Shown here: one piece after another, positions 17,085 through 25,420 of the stretch
Layout of the letters: each line of letters opens with the position of its first letter
Position numbering within the stretch: position 1 is the stretch's first letter
Assembly (NCBI RefSeq): GCF_900129445.1
Contig: NZ_FQVT01000004.1
Coordinates: forward strand, 1 to 64,000
From: Salegentibacter echinorum
GTDB taxonomy: Bacteria; Bacteroidota; Bacteroidia; Flavobacteriales; Flavobacteriaceae
Length of the DNA stretch: 64,000 nucleotides
Direction: 5' to 3'
Notes under the pieces: generated by a model
Told to the model about the DNA's origin: nothing
Databases searched by the model: none
The model's input: only the letters and a program-made list of their open reading frames with translations
Position numbers and translations under genes: made by a program

Positions 17085-17260
17085 TAGTGCTCAGTTTGCA
17101 GTCATCACAGTGGGCAGTCTCAGTTGACAGCTTGCAGTCTCATCATCGCCCATAATTTAAGAGCGCGATAATATTTTTGCCAGTCTTTTTCGTTGTTCTA
17201 ATCACTGCCTACTGCGACTGCCCACTGAGCACTGAAGACTGCGACTACTTACTGAACCTG
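17085..17260. repeat. CAGT word array with a 12-bp inverted repeat
   Basis: The region is filled with cagtttgcag, cagtgggcagtc, cagttgacag and their complements. CAGTGGGCAGTC (17108-17119) and GACTGCCCACTG (17216-17227) are perfect inverted copies, so the array is two arms facing each other. Nothing coding is seen. It occupies most of the 305-bp gap before rplU. Confidence 0.65.
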
Positions 17261-17298
17261 CCTGCCGCTTTAAAATTTGGTAGAAAAGTTTGCCAGGC

Positions 17299-17329
17299 TT
17301 TGTGAATTAATTATTTAGAAGTATATTTG
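17299..17329 (+). promoter_or_regulatory. Promoter of rplU-rpmA
   Basis: TTTG (17299-17302), 19 bases, then TATATTTG (17322-17329) match the full flavobacterial consensus. It leaves a leader of about 55 bases before rplU. It is one of the best promoters in the window. Confidence 0.75.
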
Positions 17330-17389
17330 CACCCGCTTGCGAAAAAAGTAAGTGTAATTTTTTAGCATAAATTAATTAATCATAACACT

Positions 17390-17899
17390 ATGTATGCAAT
17401 TGTAGAGATAGCAGGGCAGCAATTTAAAGTTGCAAAAGACCAAAAGGTGTTTGTTAACCGTCTAAGCGGGGAAGAAGGAGATAGTATTTCTTTTGATAAA
17501 GTTCTTCTTACCGGCGACGGAGACAATGTAACACTTGGCGCCCCGGCTATAGATGGAGCTCTTGTAGGAGCGAAAATCACCCGTCATCTTAAAGGAGATA
17601 AAGTGATTGTTTTCAAAAAGAAAAGACGTAAAGGGTATAAGAAGAAAAATGGTCACCGCCAGGCTTTAACCGAGATCGTGATTGAAAACATCGATGTAAA
17701 AGGTGGGCAAAAAGCAACTTCTACTAAAAAAGAAGAGGCTCCTAAAAAAGCAGAACCTAAAAAGGAAGCATCATCAGATAAAAAATCTGAAGATTTAAGC
17801 CAACATACTGTAGCAGAGCTAAAGGAAATGGCTAAAGAACGCGGGCTGGAAGGTTATTCTTCTATGAAGAAAGCTGAATTAATTGAAGCCTTAAGTTAA
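17390..17899 (+). CDS. rplU: 50S ribosomal protein L21 with C-terminal SAP-like extension
   Basis: Residues 1 to about 102 are L21 (MYAIVEIAGQQFKV to the basic KKKRRKGYKKKNGHRQ rRNA-binding segment). The protein continues for a further 65 residues: a Lys/Glu/Ala-rich linker, then LSQHTVAELKEMAKERGLEG and SSMKKAELIEALS, a helix-extended-helix (SAP/Rho-N-like) nucleic-acid-binding motif. Normal bacterial L21 is about 103 residues. I recall such tails in other Bacteroidota. It is co-transcribed with rpmA, 30 bases downstream. Confidence 0.95.
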   Translation: MYAIVEIAGQQFKVAKDQKVFVNRLSGEEGDSISFDKVLLTGDGDNVTLGAPAIDGALVGAKITRHLKGDKVIVFKKKRRKGYKKKNGHRQALTEIVIENIDVKGGQKATSTKKEEAPKKAEPKKEASSDKKSEDLSQHTVAELKEMAKERGLEGYSSMKKAELIEALS

Positions 17900-17929
17900 T
17901 TTATTAATCTACTTAAAACCTAAAATAAA

Positions 17930-18190
17930 ATGGCACACAAAAAAGGAGTCGGTAGTTCCAAGAACGGTAGAGAGTCAGAATCGAAACGCTTAGGTGTGAA
18001 GATTTTTGGCGGACAAGCTGCTGTAGCTGGAAATATTATAGTTAGACAAAGAGGTACTGCACACAATCCAGGCGATAATGTGTATGCAGGAAAAGATCAT
18101 ACTTTACACGCTAAAGTTGATGGTCTCGTAAAATTCACTAAGACTAGAAATAATAAGTCTTATGTTTCTATAGAGCCGTTTGAAGCTTAA
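17930..18190 (+). CDS. rpmA: 50S ribosomal protein L27
   Basis: The 86-residue protein has the usual L27 sequence ([20 protein letters not shown], then [15 protein letters not shown]). Its N terminus reaches toward the peptidyl-transferase centre. It begins directly MAHKKG and lacks the cleavable N-terminal extension known from Firmicutes. It lies 30 bases after rplU, followed by a strong terminator at 18232. Confidence 0.97.
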   Translation: MAHKKGVGSSKNGRESESKRLGVKIFGGQAAVAGNIIVRQRGTAHNPGDNVYAGKDHTLHAKVDGLVKFTKTRNNKSYVSIEPFEA

Positions 18191-18202
18191 ATATGCTCCC
18201 TA

Positions 18203-18217
18203 GCCCCCAAAGGGGGC
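18203..18217. repeat. GCCCCC-AAA-GGGGGC palindrome
   Basis: A perfect 6-bp inverted repeat with a 3-base loop between rpmA and its terminator. The surrounding words (ctagcccccaaagggggcag) resemble short GC-rich hairpins common between genes in Bacteroidota, related in style to the repeats at 34690 and 35298. Confidence 0.4.
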
Positions 18218-18231
18218 AGGTAGAATTATAT

Positions 18232-18266
18232 AAAAACCCCTTTCGTACTTCGGAAGGGGTTTTTTC
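18232..18266 (+). terminator. Rho-independent terminator after rpmA
   Basis: AAAAACCCCTT (18232-18242) pairs with AAGGGGTTTTT (18254-18264), followed by further T residues. It is the clearest terminator in this part of the window. Confidence 0.9.
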
Positions 18267-18291
18267 GTATCTTTAGGTAAAGCCTAAGTTT

Positions 18292-18636
18292 ATGAAATAC
18301 GTAAATGTTTTTCGCACTTCAGATAGTAATGAACTCGCAATCATTAAAAACCTTTTTGATGATGCTGAAATAGCTTATCGCACCAAAGGCGAAGCTATGG
18401 ACAGCGCCGCGAATATTGGGGGAATGGGAAATTATGGTTTACAAATAGAAGTAGAAAAAAGTGAGCGGCAAAGAGCAATGACAATAATAGAACACAGCGG
18501 ATTTGTAAAACAACCACTGGAAGCCGAAAAACCAACGGGTAGAATGCCAAAAACAGGAAACTGGATAATTGTGGTGCTCGCTGCCTTAGTGATGCTTATT
18601 GCGATTGTGCTTTTTGTTTGGTTTATGAATGGATAG
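18292..18636 (+). CDS. DUF2007 family protein with C-terminal transmembrane helix
   Basis: The 114-residue protein starts with a DUF2007-type ferredoxin-like domain (YVNVFRTSDSNELAIIKNLF, then GLQIEVEKSERQRAMTII). It ends in one transmembrane helix (WIIVVLAALVMLIAIVLFVWF). The family is labelled putative signal-transducing, but the function is unknown. The membrane anchor would place the small domain in the cytoplasm. The gene lies right after the rpmA terminator and ends 79 bases before the signal peptide start of the next gene. Confidence 0.75.
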   Translation: MKYVNVFRTSDSNELAIIKNLFDDAEIAYRTKGEAMDSAANIGGMGNYGLQIEVEKSERQRAMTIIEHSGFVKQPLEAEKPTGRMPKTGNWIIVVLAALVMLIAIVLFVWFMNG

Positions 18637-18715
18637 TTTGCGCAAGCTTATTTTGTTTAAATTTCTTCAATTTCTAAACATTCCAATTCCCATCGCAAAA
18701 CCCTACCTTTACAGG

Positions 18716-20494
18716 ATGCGTATTCTTTTAATGCTATTCTTTTTTTTAAGTTTTATTTCAGGTTGTTTTGCACAGTCTGAATCGCTGGCGCGTAACTTTT
18801 TTGAACAGGGAGAATTTGAGAAGGCCTTAAAAACATATGAGACGTTGGTGAAAGGAAATCCGCAAAATATAAGGTATTTTTTTGGCGTGGTAGAAAGTGA
18901 GCAGCAATTGGAAAACTTTGCCAAAGCAGAAGAGTTATTGCGCGACCGACTTAACAATTCGGCCAATAATCCCACCTTACTTATTGAGTTGGGACACAAT
19001 TATGAACTTCAGGAACAGCAAAAAAAAGCAGAACAATTTTATAATGAAGCTTTAGCAGCGGTTGAGGGCCGACCTAATTATGCATTTTCTATAGCACGGA
19101 CTTTCGAAAAATACAACTTGTTAGACAAAGCCGCGGCCACCTATGAAAAAGCCATGGTTCTTAGTGAGGATCAAAATTATAATTTGCAATTAGCAAGAAT
19201 TTATGGGGAGCAGGGTAAAACTGAAAAAATGTTTGCCAACTACCTGGAGTTGATAGAAGCCAATCCCGATTTCTTTAATATTGCCAACAGGGAGTTTGGA
19301 AAGTATATTTCTGAAGATGCTTCAGCCGAAGCCAATACTATTTTTAGAAAACTATTACTCACAAAACTTCAGCAGAACCCTAAATTACTTTATAATAAAA
19401 TGCTGAGCTGGCTTTTTGTTCAGGAGAAAAAATATTCCAGGGCATTTTCGCAGGAAAAAGCTATTTACAAAAGAGGTGGTAAAAGTTTGCAAAATTTATT
19501 GACACTTGCGGTAACAGCGCGGAAAGCGAAGGATTTTGAAGCAGCCCAAAAAATTGTTGAATATGTAATTTCACAGTCAAATTCTGAAAATTTGATTTTG
19601 CAGGGAAACCAGTTCTTGCTAAATATCCAGGTGGAACAGGAAACGGGGGAAGCCGCAGCCGAAATCATCAAAAAATATGAAGCACTTTTAGAACAATTTG
19701 GTACCGGAATTAAAACTTTGGCGCTTCAAATTGATTTTGCCAATTTTTTAGCCTTTAAAAAAGGTGAAAAGGAGCGCGGAGTAAGCTTGTTAAAAGAGCT
19801 TTCAGAAAAAACAAACAGTGATTTTAATAAAGCTATGGTAAAACTGGCACTGGCTGATATTTTAGTGCTTCAGGAGAAATTTAATGAAGCGCTTATTTAT
19901 TATTCGCAGGTGCAAAATTTGGTGAAAAATGATAAAATCTCGCAAAATGCCCGTTTTAAAGTGGCGAAAACCAGTTATTTTAAAGGCGATTTTGAATGGG
20001 CGAAACAGCAGTTGGATGTTCTAAAATCTTCTACATCACAGCTTATCGCCAACGACGCTATGGAGTTAAGCTTGCTTATTGAAGACAATACAATTGAAGA
20101 TACCACACAGGTAGCCTTAAAAAAATATGCCCGGGCAGATTTACTTGCTTTCCAGGAACAAGATGTAGAAGCCATAAAGTTATTAGAAGACATTCTAAAT
20201 GAACATAAGGGCGAAAAAATTGAGGATGAAGCTTTGCTAAAACAAGCAAAACTTTTTGAGAAAACAGGGGAATTTGAAAAGGCAGCGGGGAATTACCAAC
20301 GAATCATAAAGTTCTTTAAAGCCGATATCCTGGCAGACAACGCCTATTTTTATCTCGCCGAATTATATGCTAATGAGTTAAATGAACCCGAAAAAGCCAA
20401 AGCAGCATACGAAGAAATTATTTTTAACTTTGCCGACAGTATTTACTTCGTGGAAGCCCGTAAAAAATTCCGTTCACTTCGGGGCGATAAGTAG
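18716..20494 (+). CDS. Secreted tetratricopeptide-repeat protein
   Basis: The 592-residue protein has a signal peptide (LLMLFFFLSFISGCFAQ) and then TPR motifs across most of its length, for example AEELLRDRLNNSANNPTLL, ALIYYSQVQNL and AAGNYQRIIKFF. I chose ATG 18716, which puts the signal peptide at the N terminus. A frame open from 18629 would place 29 atypical residues in front. Long TPR proteins of this sort act as envelope scaffolds. No specific partner is visible. Next, 21 bases on, is the DUF4286-rsmA-mgtE run, which may be co-transcribed. Confidence 0.82.
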   Translation: MRILLMLFFFLSFISGCFAQSESLARNFFEQGEFEKALKTYETLVKGNPQNIRYFFGVVESEQQLENFAKAEELLRDRLNNSANNPTLLIELGHNYELQEQQKKAEQFYNEALAAVEGRPNYAFSIARTFEKYNLLDKAAATYEKAMVLSEDQNYNLQLARIYGEQGKTEKMFANYLELIEANPDFFNIANREFGKYISEDASAEANTIFRKLLLTKLQQNPKLLYNKMLSWLFVQEKKYSRAFSQEKAIYKRGGKSLQNLLTLAVTARKAKDFEAAQKIVEYVISQSNSENLILQGNQFLLNIQVEQETGEAAAEIIKKYEALLEQFGTGIKTLALQIDFANFLAFKKGEKERGVSLLKELSEKTNSDFNKAMVKLALADILVLQEKFNEALIYYSQVQNLVKNDKISQNARFKVAKTSYFKGDFEWAKQQLDVLKSSTSQLIANDAMELSLLIEDNTIEDTTQVALKKYARADLLAFQEQDVEAIKLLEDILNEHKGEKIEDEALLKQAKLFEKTGEFEKAAGNYQRIIKFFKADILADNAYFYLAELYANELNEPEKAKAAYEEIIFNFADSIYFVEARKKFRSLRGDK

Positions 20495-20515
20495 AATAAC
20501 ACTAAAATAATTGAG

Positions 20516-20830
20516 ATGTATATATATAATGTTACTATAAATATAGAAGAAGGAGTTCATGACGAATGGCTGGAATGGATGAAAACCGAACATATTCCTG
20601 AAATGTTGGGTACCGGGAAATTTGTAAAAGCTTTAATGACCAGAGTGATGGTGAACGAACAGATGGGTGGAATTACCTATTCGGTACAATACACCGCTAA
20701 AAATAAAGCAGATATCGAAAAGTACCAGGAAGAAGATGCTGCTATATTAAAAAAGAAGAGTAAAGCTTTTGAAGGTAAATTTGTTGCTTTTAGAACAGAA
20801 ATGCAGGTGGTTAGCGAACAGAAAGTATGA
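20516..20830 (+). CDS. DUF4286 family protein
   Basis: This 104-residue protein ([20 protein letters not shown]) matches DUF4286, a small alpha/beta family of Bacteroidota with a ferredoxin-like, dimeric-barrel feel. It has no catalytic motif that I can identify. Its stop overlaps the rsmA start by 4 bases, so translation is probably coupled. The constant pairing with rsmA in relatives suggests, without proving, a link to ribosome maturation. Confidence 0.8.
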   Translation: MYIYNVTINIEEGVHDEWLEWMKTEHIPEMLGTGKFVKALMTRVMVNEQMGGITYSVQYTAKNKADIEKYQEEDAAILKKKSKAFEGKFVAFRTEMQVVSEQKV

Positions 20831-21648
20831 GCAAATACAAGAGGAAGAACAAAAAACCAGGACATCGGGAAGGGGAGGTGCGAGCCAAAAAGCACCTGGG
20901 GCAACATTTTTTAACCGATGAAAATGTAGCCGAAAAAATTGCGAAAACCCTAAGTTTTTCCGGGTATAATAATGTGCTGGAAATTGGGCCCGGCATGGGC
21001 GTGCTCACTAAGTTTTTATTGAAACAGGATGCCGAGGTACACGTGATAGAAATTGATACCGAAAGCGTTACTTACCTTCAGGAGAATTATGCTGAATTAC
21101 AGGAAAGGATACATCAACAGGATTTCCTAAAATACAATTTGCAGGAGGTTTTTAAAGAGGAAGCTTTTGCGGTTATTGGTAATTTTCCCTATAATATCTC
21201 CACTCAAATTGTTTTTAAAGTTTTAGAGATGAAAGAGCAAATTCCTGAATTCTCGGGAATGTTCCAAAAGGAAGTGGCACAGCGAATTTGTGAAAAACAG
21301 GGAAGTAAAACTTATGGAATACTTTCAGTTTTGGTGCAGGCCTTTTATTATGCTGAATATTTCTTTACAGTACCACCCTCGGTGTTTAATCCGCCGCCAA
21401 AAGTAGATAGTGGTGTTTTACGACTAACCAGGAAAGAAGATTTTAGCATTGCCTGTGATGAAAAATTGTTTTTTAGGATAGTAAAAACTGCATTTCAGCA
21501 GCGTAGAAAAACCTTGCGAAATAGCTTAAAAACGTTCAATTTACCCGATAATATTCGAGAAGATACTATCTTTGGCCGTCGACCTGAACAACTCGGTTTT
21601 CAGGAGTTTATAAATTTGACGCTTAAAATTCAGCCTTATGCAATTTGA
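20827..21648 (+). CDS. rsmA: 16S rRNA (A1518/A1519-N6,N6)-dimethyltransferase RsmA (KsgA)
   Basis: The 273-residue enzyme dimethylates two adjacent adenines in helix 45 of 16S rRNA, late in 30S assembly. The SAM site EIGPGMG is at 52-58, the acidic VIEID motif near 73-77 and the target-base motif NFPY at 119-122. The C-terminal domain is complete ([10 protein letters not shown]). It begins inside the end of the DUF4286 gene and ends 11 bases inside mgtE, so the three genes form a tight operon. Confidence 0.96.
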   Translation: MSKYKRKNKKPGHREGEVRAKKHLGQHFLTDENVAEKIAKTLSFSGYNNVLEIGPGMGVLTKFLLKQDAEVHVIEIDTESVTYLQENYAELQERIHQQDFLKYNLQEVFKEEAFAVIGNFPYNISTQIVFKVLEMKEQIPEFSGMFQKEVAQRICEKQGSKTYGILSVLVQAFYYAEYFFTVPPSVFNPPPKVDSGVLRLTRKEDFSIACDEKLFFRIVKTAFQQRRKTLRNSLKTFNLPDNIREDTIFGRRPEQLGFQEFINLTLKIQPYAI

Positions 21649-22990
21649 AATAAGTAGCGAATTAATTGAGAAAATACGGTTTCTCATAGAAGAGAACAAC
21701 AACGAAGAAATTCTGTTGCATCTGGAAGACGTGCACCATGCCGATCTTGCCGAAATTCTTACCGAACTCTCACTGGAAGAAGCTACTTATTTAATAAAGC
21801 TGCTGGACCACGAAAAAACAGCCGAAGCGCTTATTGAACTGGATGAAGATGCACGGGAACGTATTCTTCAATTGCTCAATCCGCGGGAAATTGCCCAGGA
21901 GCTGGAAGAAATGGATACCGATGATGCCGCCGATATCATTTCTGAACTTACCCCAGAACGTCAACAAAGCGTTATCGCCGAACTCGTTGACGAAGAACAC
22001 GCAGATCATATTGTGGAGCTGCTTAGGTATGACGAAGATTCTGCCGGTGGACTTATGGCAAAAGAGTTGGTGAAGGTTAATGAAAACTGGAGCGTTACCG
22101 GCTGTATGACAGAGATGCGCGAACAGGCAGAAAATGTGACCCGGGTGCATTCTATTTATGTGGTAGATGATCGCAACAAACTTAAAGGACGGCTTTCTCT
22201 TAAAGATTTACTTACCGCACCGAGCAATTCTAATATCAGGGATGTGTATATTCCTCAGGTAGATTATGTGAATGTGCATACCGAAGGGGAGGAAGTAGCC
22301 CGAATTATGCAAAAATATGACCTGGAAGCGATTCCTGTTGTAGATGAAATGGGACGTCTGGTAGGTAGGATTACTATTGATGATATTGTTGATTTTATAA
22401 AAGAAGAGGCTGAAAAAGATTATCAGATGGCTTCGGGTATTTCTGAATCTGTAGAAGCAGATACAGGGCTGTTAAGACAAACCCGGGCACGCTTACCCTG
22501 GCTGTTAATTGGAATGTTTGGCGGTTTGGGAGCAGCAAGTATAATTAATGGGTTTGAAACTATTATGACAACCTTTCCCAAGCTTTTAATATTTGTTCCT
22601 TTAATTCAGGCAACGGCGGGAAATGTAGGAGTACAGTCTAGCGCGATTGTAGTGCAAGGCCTTGCCAATGGTACTCTAAAAGGAAATATATTCCGTAGAT
22701 TATTTAAAGAGATTATACTAGCCCTGGTAAATGGTTTATCTATAGCTATAATAGTGTTTATTATAAGTAGTTTTTGGTTTGAGACCAGTTATAATGAATC
22801 TGTTAGTATTGGGATTGCGCTTATGTCTGTAATCATTATAGCAGCTTCCATTGGTACCTTAATCCCGTTTATGTTAGATAAAAATAATATTGACCCGGCG
22901 GTAGCAACCGGTCCATTTATTACCACCAGTAACGATATTTTTGGGATACTAACTTACTTTCTTATAGCGAAAGCTATTTTAGGGTTTTAA
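21638..22990 (+). CDS. mgtE: Magnesium transporter MgtE
   Basis: The 450-residue protein has the full MgtE layout: an acidic N domain of alpha repeats (about 1-130), a CBS pair (about 135-255), a connecting helix and five transmembrane helices (about 285-450, including [18 protein letters not shown], the conserved cation-site helix). The N and CBS domains sense cytoplasmic Mg2+ and gate the pore. It overlaps rsmA by 11 bases, so a separate Mg2+ riboswitch in front of it is not possible here. Confidence 0.95.
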   Translation: MQFEISSELIEKIRFLIEENNNEEILLHLEDVHHADLAEILTELSLEEATYLIKLLDHEKTAEALIELDEDARERILQLLNPREIAQELEEMDTDDAADIISELTPERQQSVIAELVDEEHADHIVELLRYDEDSAGGLMAKELVKVNENWSVTGCMTEMREQAENVTRVHSIYVVDDRNKLKGRLSLKDLLTAPSNSNIRDVYIPQVDYVNVHTEGEEVARIMQKYDLEAIPVVDEMGRLVGRITIDDIVDFIKEEAEKDYQMASGISESVEADTGLLRQTRARLPWLLIGMFGGLGAASIINGFETIMTTFPKLLIFVPLIQATAGNVGVQSSAIVVQGLANGTLKGNIFRRLFKEIILALVNGLSIAIIVFIISSFWFETSYNESVSIGIALMSVIIIAASIGTLIPFMLDKNNIDPAVATGPFITTSNDIFGILTYFLIAKAILGF

Positions 22991-23069
22991 AATTAATCTA
23001 CCTGCGTGGTGGAATTTGCCACGAATCCACAAGTATTAATGTTTCTAATGTTTAAGTAGTAATGGGTGG

Positions 23070-23142
23070 AATTCACTTCTCAACCCTTTCAATTCATTCA
23101 GCTATCGTCGAAGAAGACACTTTCTTTCAAGGGAGGGAGCGC
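23070..23142 (-). repeat. Degenerate half-copy of the 34690/35298 repeat family
   Basis: Read on the minus strand, this segment aligns with the left half of the repeats at 34690 and 35298: gcgctc, a ctttc/gaaag hairpin, cttcttc, cgatagc, gaa, aagggttgaga and gtgaatt, in the same order and spacing. It shows that the repeat is dispersed and not confined to the ligase operon. Confidence 0.6.
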
Positions 23143-23329
23143 TTTCTTGTTATATACATAATTTAATAAAATTAGAGGCTCCAATTCAGTCTATTCTCAT
23201 AAATTAAAAAAATTTGGTATTCAATATAATTCCGACGATAATATACTTCAAAACAGTATAACTTATTTAGTTTAATTTTAATTAAGCCGAAGTTAACAGC
23301 TCCCAGCTTCCTGAATTGAAATGATTTCA

Positions 23330-23337
23330 TAACTTTG
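23330..23337 (+). promoter_or_regulatory. Candidate -7 box (TAACTTTG) for the dehydrogenase at 23473
   Basis: Matches TAnnTTTG. No TTG was found at the right distance upstream. The leader would be about 130 bases. Confidence 0.35.
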
Positions 23338-23472
23338 CATGCTTCGCGAAAAAGATGAAACCACCTATTTATAAAAGAAATTGCATTAAAATTACTTCAA
23401 AAACAATCAATACAAGATTTTCTTTTGAAGGTGATCATCTATACATAAAATTAAAAACTCAAATTTAGAGCA

Positions 23473-24453
23473 ATGATTATTTTACATTCAGATACCAATC
23501 ATCCAACATTACTTAAGCAACTGGAGGAAGCCGGGCATCACAATATCGAAGGCTATACGCAAACCAGGGAGGAGACTTTGGAGAACCAGCATTTGTATGA
23601 TGGTATTGTGATTAGAAGCCGTTATACAATTGATAAGGATTTTATAGATGCTGCACCCAATTTGAAATTTATCGCCCGGGTGGGAGCAGGTCTCGAAAAC
23701 ATTGATGTAGATTATGCTGAAGCCAATGGAATCACCCTTTTTTCTGCTCCTGAAGGTAACCGCAATGCTGTAGGAGAACACAGTCTGGGAATGCTGCTAT
23801 CGCTGTTCAATAAGCTAAACAAGGCCGATAGAGAGGTGCGTGAAGGACTTTGGCACCGTGAAGAAAACCGCGGTTTAGAATTAGATGGCAAGGTTGTAGG
23901 GATTATTGGTTATGGAAATATGGGAAAAGCTTTCGCCAGGAAATTAAGAGGTTTCGATGTAGAAACTATCTGTTATGATATTAAAGATAATGTAGGTGAT
24001 GAAAACGCCAGGCAGGTAAATTTGGAGGAATTTAGGGAAAAATGTGATGTTGTTAGCCTGCATACACCATGGACACCAGATACAGATCAAATGGTCAATA
24101 AAGAATTTATTGATGCTTATAAAAAACCGTTCTGGTTTATCAATACCGCAAGAGGTAAAAATGTGGTAACCGAAGATTTGGTTGCATCGCTAAAAGAAGG
24201 CCAGGTGCTTGGTGCGGGGCTTGATGTTTTGGAATATGAAAAAGCTTCTTTCGAAAGTCTTTTTTCCAATAAAAAGAATGTTTCGGTAAGTGCTCACGAA
24301 ACCATCCCAAAAGCTATGCAGGAGCTTATGTTTCTGCCCAATGTTATTTTGAGTCCGCATGTAGCCGGTTGGACTGTAGAATCTCACAAAGGCCTGGCTA
24401 GCGTAATCGCAAATAAAATTATCGATAAGTTTGGAAAAGGAGAGGAGAAATAA
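23473..24453 (+). CDS. D-2-hydroxyacid dehydrogenase, phosphoglycerate dehydrogenase-like
   Basis: The 326-residue enzyme has the Rossmann motif GYGNMG (146-151), the catalytic Arg in NTARGKN (R227), an acidic residue in DVLEYE (about 254-256) and the catalytic His in LSPHVAGW (H296). It resembles the SerA catalytic part but has no C-terminal ACT or ASB domain. It could be a phosphoglycerate dehydrogenase without serine feedback, or another hydroxyacid dehydrogenase. It is a single gene with its own terminator at 24477. Confidence 0.87.
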   Translation: MIILHSDTNHPTLLKQLEEAGHHNIEGYTQTREETLENQHLYDGIVIRSRYTIDKDFIDAAPNLKFIARVGAGLENIDVDYAEANGITLFSAPEGNRNAVGEHSLGMLLSLFNKLNKADREVREGLWHREENRGLELDGKVVGIIGYGNMGKAFARKLRGFDVETICYDIKDNVGDENARQVNLEEFREKCDVVSLHTPWTPDTDQMVNKEFIDAYKKPFWFINTARGKNVVTEDLVASLKEGQVLGAGLDVLEYEKASFESLFSNKKNVSVSAHETIPKAMQELMFLPNVILSPHVAGWTVESHKGLASVIANKIIDKFGKGEEK

Positions 24454-24476
24454 TTTTTTTTCGGAAAATTAAATAG

Positions 24477-24505
24477 AAAACCTCACAGAAATCGTGAGGT
24501 TTTTT
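24477..24505 (+). terminator. Rho-independent terminator after the dehydrogenase
   Basis: AAAACCTCAC (24477-24486) pairs with GTGAGGTTTT (24494-24503) around 7 bases, followed by T residues. Confidence 0.9.
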
Positions 24506-24520
24506 ATTTGATACCAAAGG

Positions 24521-24654
24521 GACTGTTTCAAAAATACTAAGATTCATCAATGCGAGGCACGAAGCAATCTCTAATTTTTACTAAGCAGATTACTCTACTT
24601 TTTCCGATAATTATCGAGACGTAATGACGCTTTATCTTAGCTTTCTACACAGTC
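24521..24654. repeat. Long imperfect palindrome of CATTGCGAG-type units
   Basis: The left end (gactgtttcaaaaatactaa) matches the reverse complement of the right end (gactgtgtagaaagctaaga). Inside, CAATGCGAGGCACGAAGCAA faces CGTCATTACGTCTCGATAAT read from the other strand. The whole 134-bp segment could fold into one long stem and looks like a small non-coding mobile element or a hairpin repeat. Confidence 0.6.
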
Positions 24655-24678
24655 TTTTAGGTTTATAAATCTAATTAA

Positions 24679-25329
24679 TTAATTGTTTTGACTTAGCTCG
24701 ACTAGTGCCGATTTTATAGACTCTTTACCTTCTAAAGCCTGGAAAGCCATATTTTTTCCTAATGGATCGGCCAGGCACATTACTAATAAAAAGGCCACAT
24801 CGTCACGGGAAATTTCTCCGCGCTCATTTAATTTGGGAGCAAGTTTCACCTTAGCTAGCCCCATATCATCTGTTAGCGCGCCCGGTTGCACAATAGTGTA
24901 CACAATTCCACTATCTACAAGATATTCATCGGCTTCATTCTTAGCTTCAAGGTAATGTTGTAAGTCGCCACCTTTTTCTGGTTCATCTGTACCCATGGCG
25001 CTAAGCATAATGAATTTTTTTACTTTATGCTTTTTAGCTCCATCTACCATTTTCTTAGCGCCTTCCAGATCTACAGCGGTAGTTTTTTCCGGGCCGGTAC
25101 TTCCACCAGAGCCCGCAGCAAAAATAGCCCGGTCTATTCCTTTAAAAGCGTGGTCTATATCACCTTCAAGATCTGCCATTACACTTTCTACGTTCATATC
25201 GTCAAAGATTTGCTTTTGCTCTTCTTTGCGAATCATCGCAACCGGTTTAAAATTTTCAGTATTATTAAGAATTTCAACAACTCTTTTTCCTGTTTGTCCG
25301 GTAGCTCCGGCTATCAATATTTTTTCCAT
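24679..25329 (-). CDS. Atypical SDR / NAD(P)-binding protein
   Basis: The 216-residue protein starts with GATGQTG (8-14), the GxxGxxG dinucleotide motif of atypical SDRs. It continues through FIMLSAMGTDEPEKGG and IVQPGALTDD, the pattern of the YwnB/BVR-B-like family of NAD(P)H-binding proteins. The usual YxxxK catalytic pair is not evident. The substrate is unknown, and family members act as flavin or quinone reductases or as redox sensors. It stands alone between two repeat-rich gaps. Confidence 0.8.
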   Translation of the reverse strand: MEKILIAGATGQTGKRVVEILNNTENFKPVAMIRKEEQKQIFDDMNVESVMADLEGDIDHAFKGIDRAIFAAGSGGSTGPEKTTAVDLEGAKKMVDGAKKHKVKKFIMLSAMGTDEPEKGGDLQHYLEAKNEADEYLVDSGIVYTIVQPGALTDDMGLAKVKLAPKLNERGEISRDDVAFLLVMCLADPLGKNMAFQALEGKESIKSALVELSQNN

Positions 25330-25420
25330 TTCTTAATCTTTTAATTAAAATCAAATTGAAGATAAGGATGAATTAAAGATCATCATAATCATTTGTTTAG
25401 TATAACAAGAAATTAACAGG

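Larger units (their letters stand above)
22991..23472. other. 482-bp intergenic region after mgtE
   Basis: No gene is seen. It holds a small hairpin CGTGG/CCACG (23005-23023), a degenerate reverse-strand copy of the GC-rich hairpin repeat (23070-23142) and a TAACTTTG promoter-like box (23330-23337) leading to the dehydrogenase at 23473. The rest is AT-rich without visible structure. Confidence 0.5.

Noticed and set aside
21600-21640. Possible magnesium riboswitch controlling mgtE
   Set aside because: mgtE overlaps the end of rsmA by 11 bases, so there is no leader to hold a riboswitch.
23005-23023. Hairpin CGTGG/CCACG after mgtE as a terminator
   Set aside because: There is no T run after it and it lies beside degenerate repeat sequence, so terminator function is not supported.
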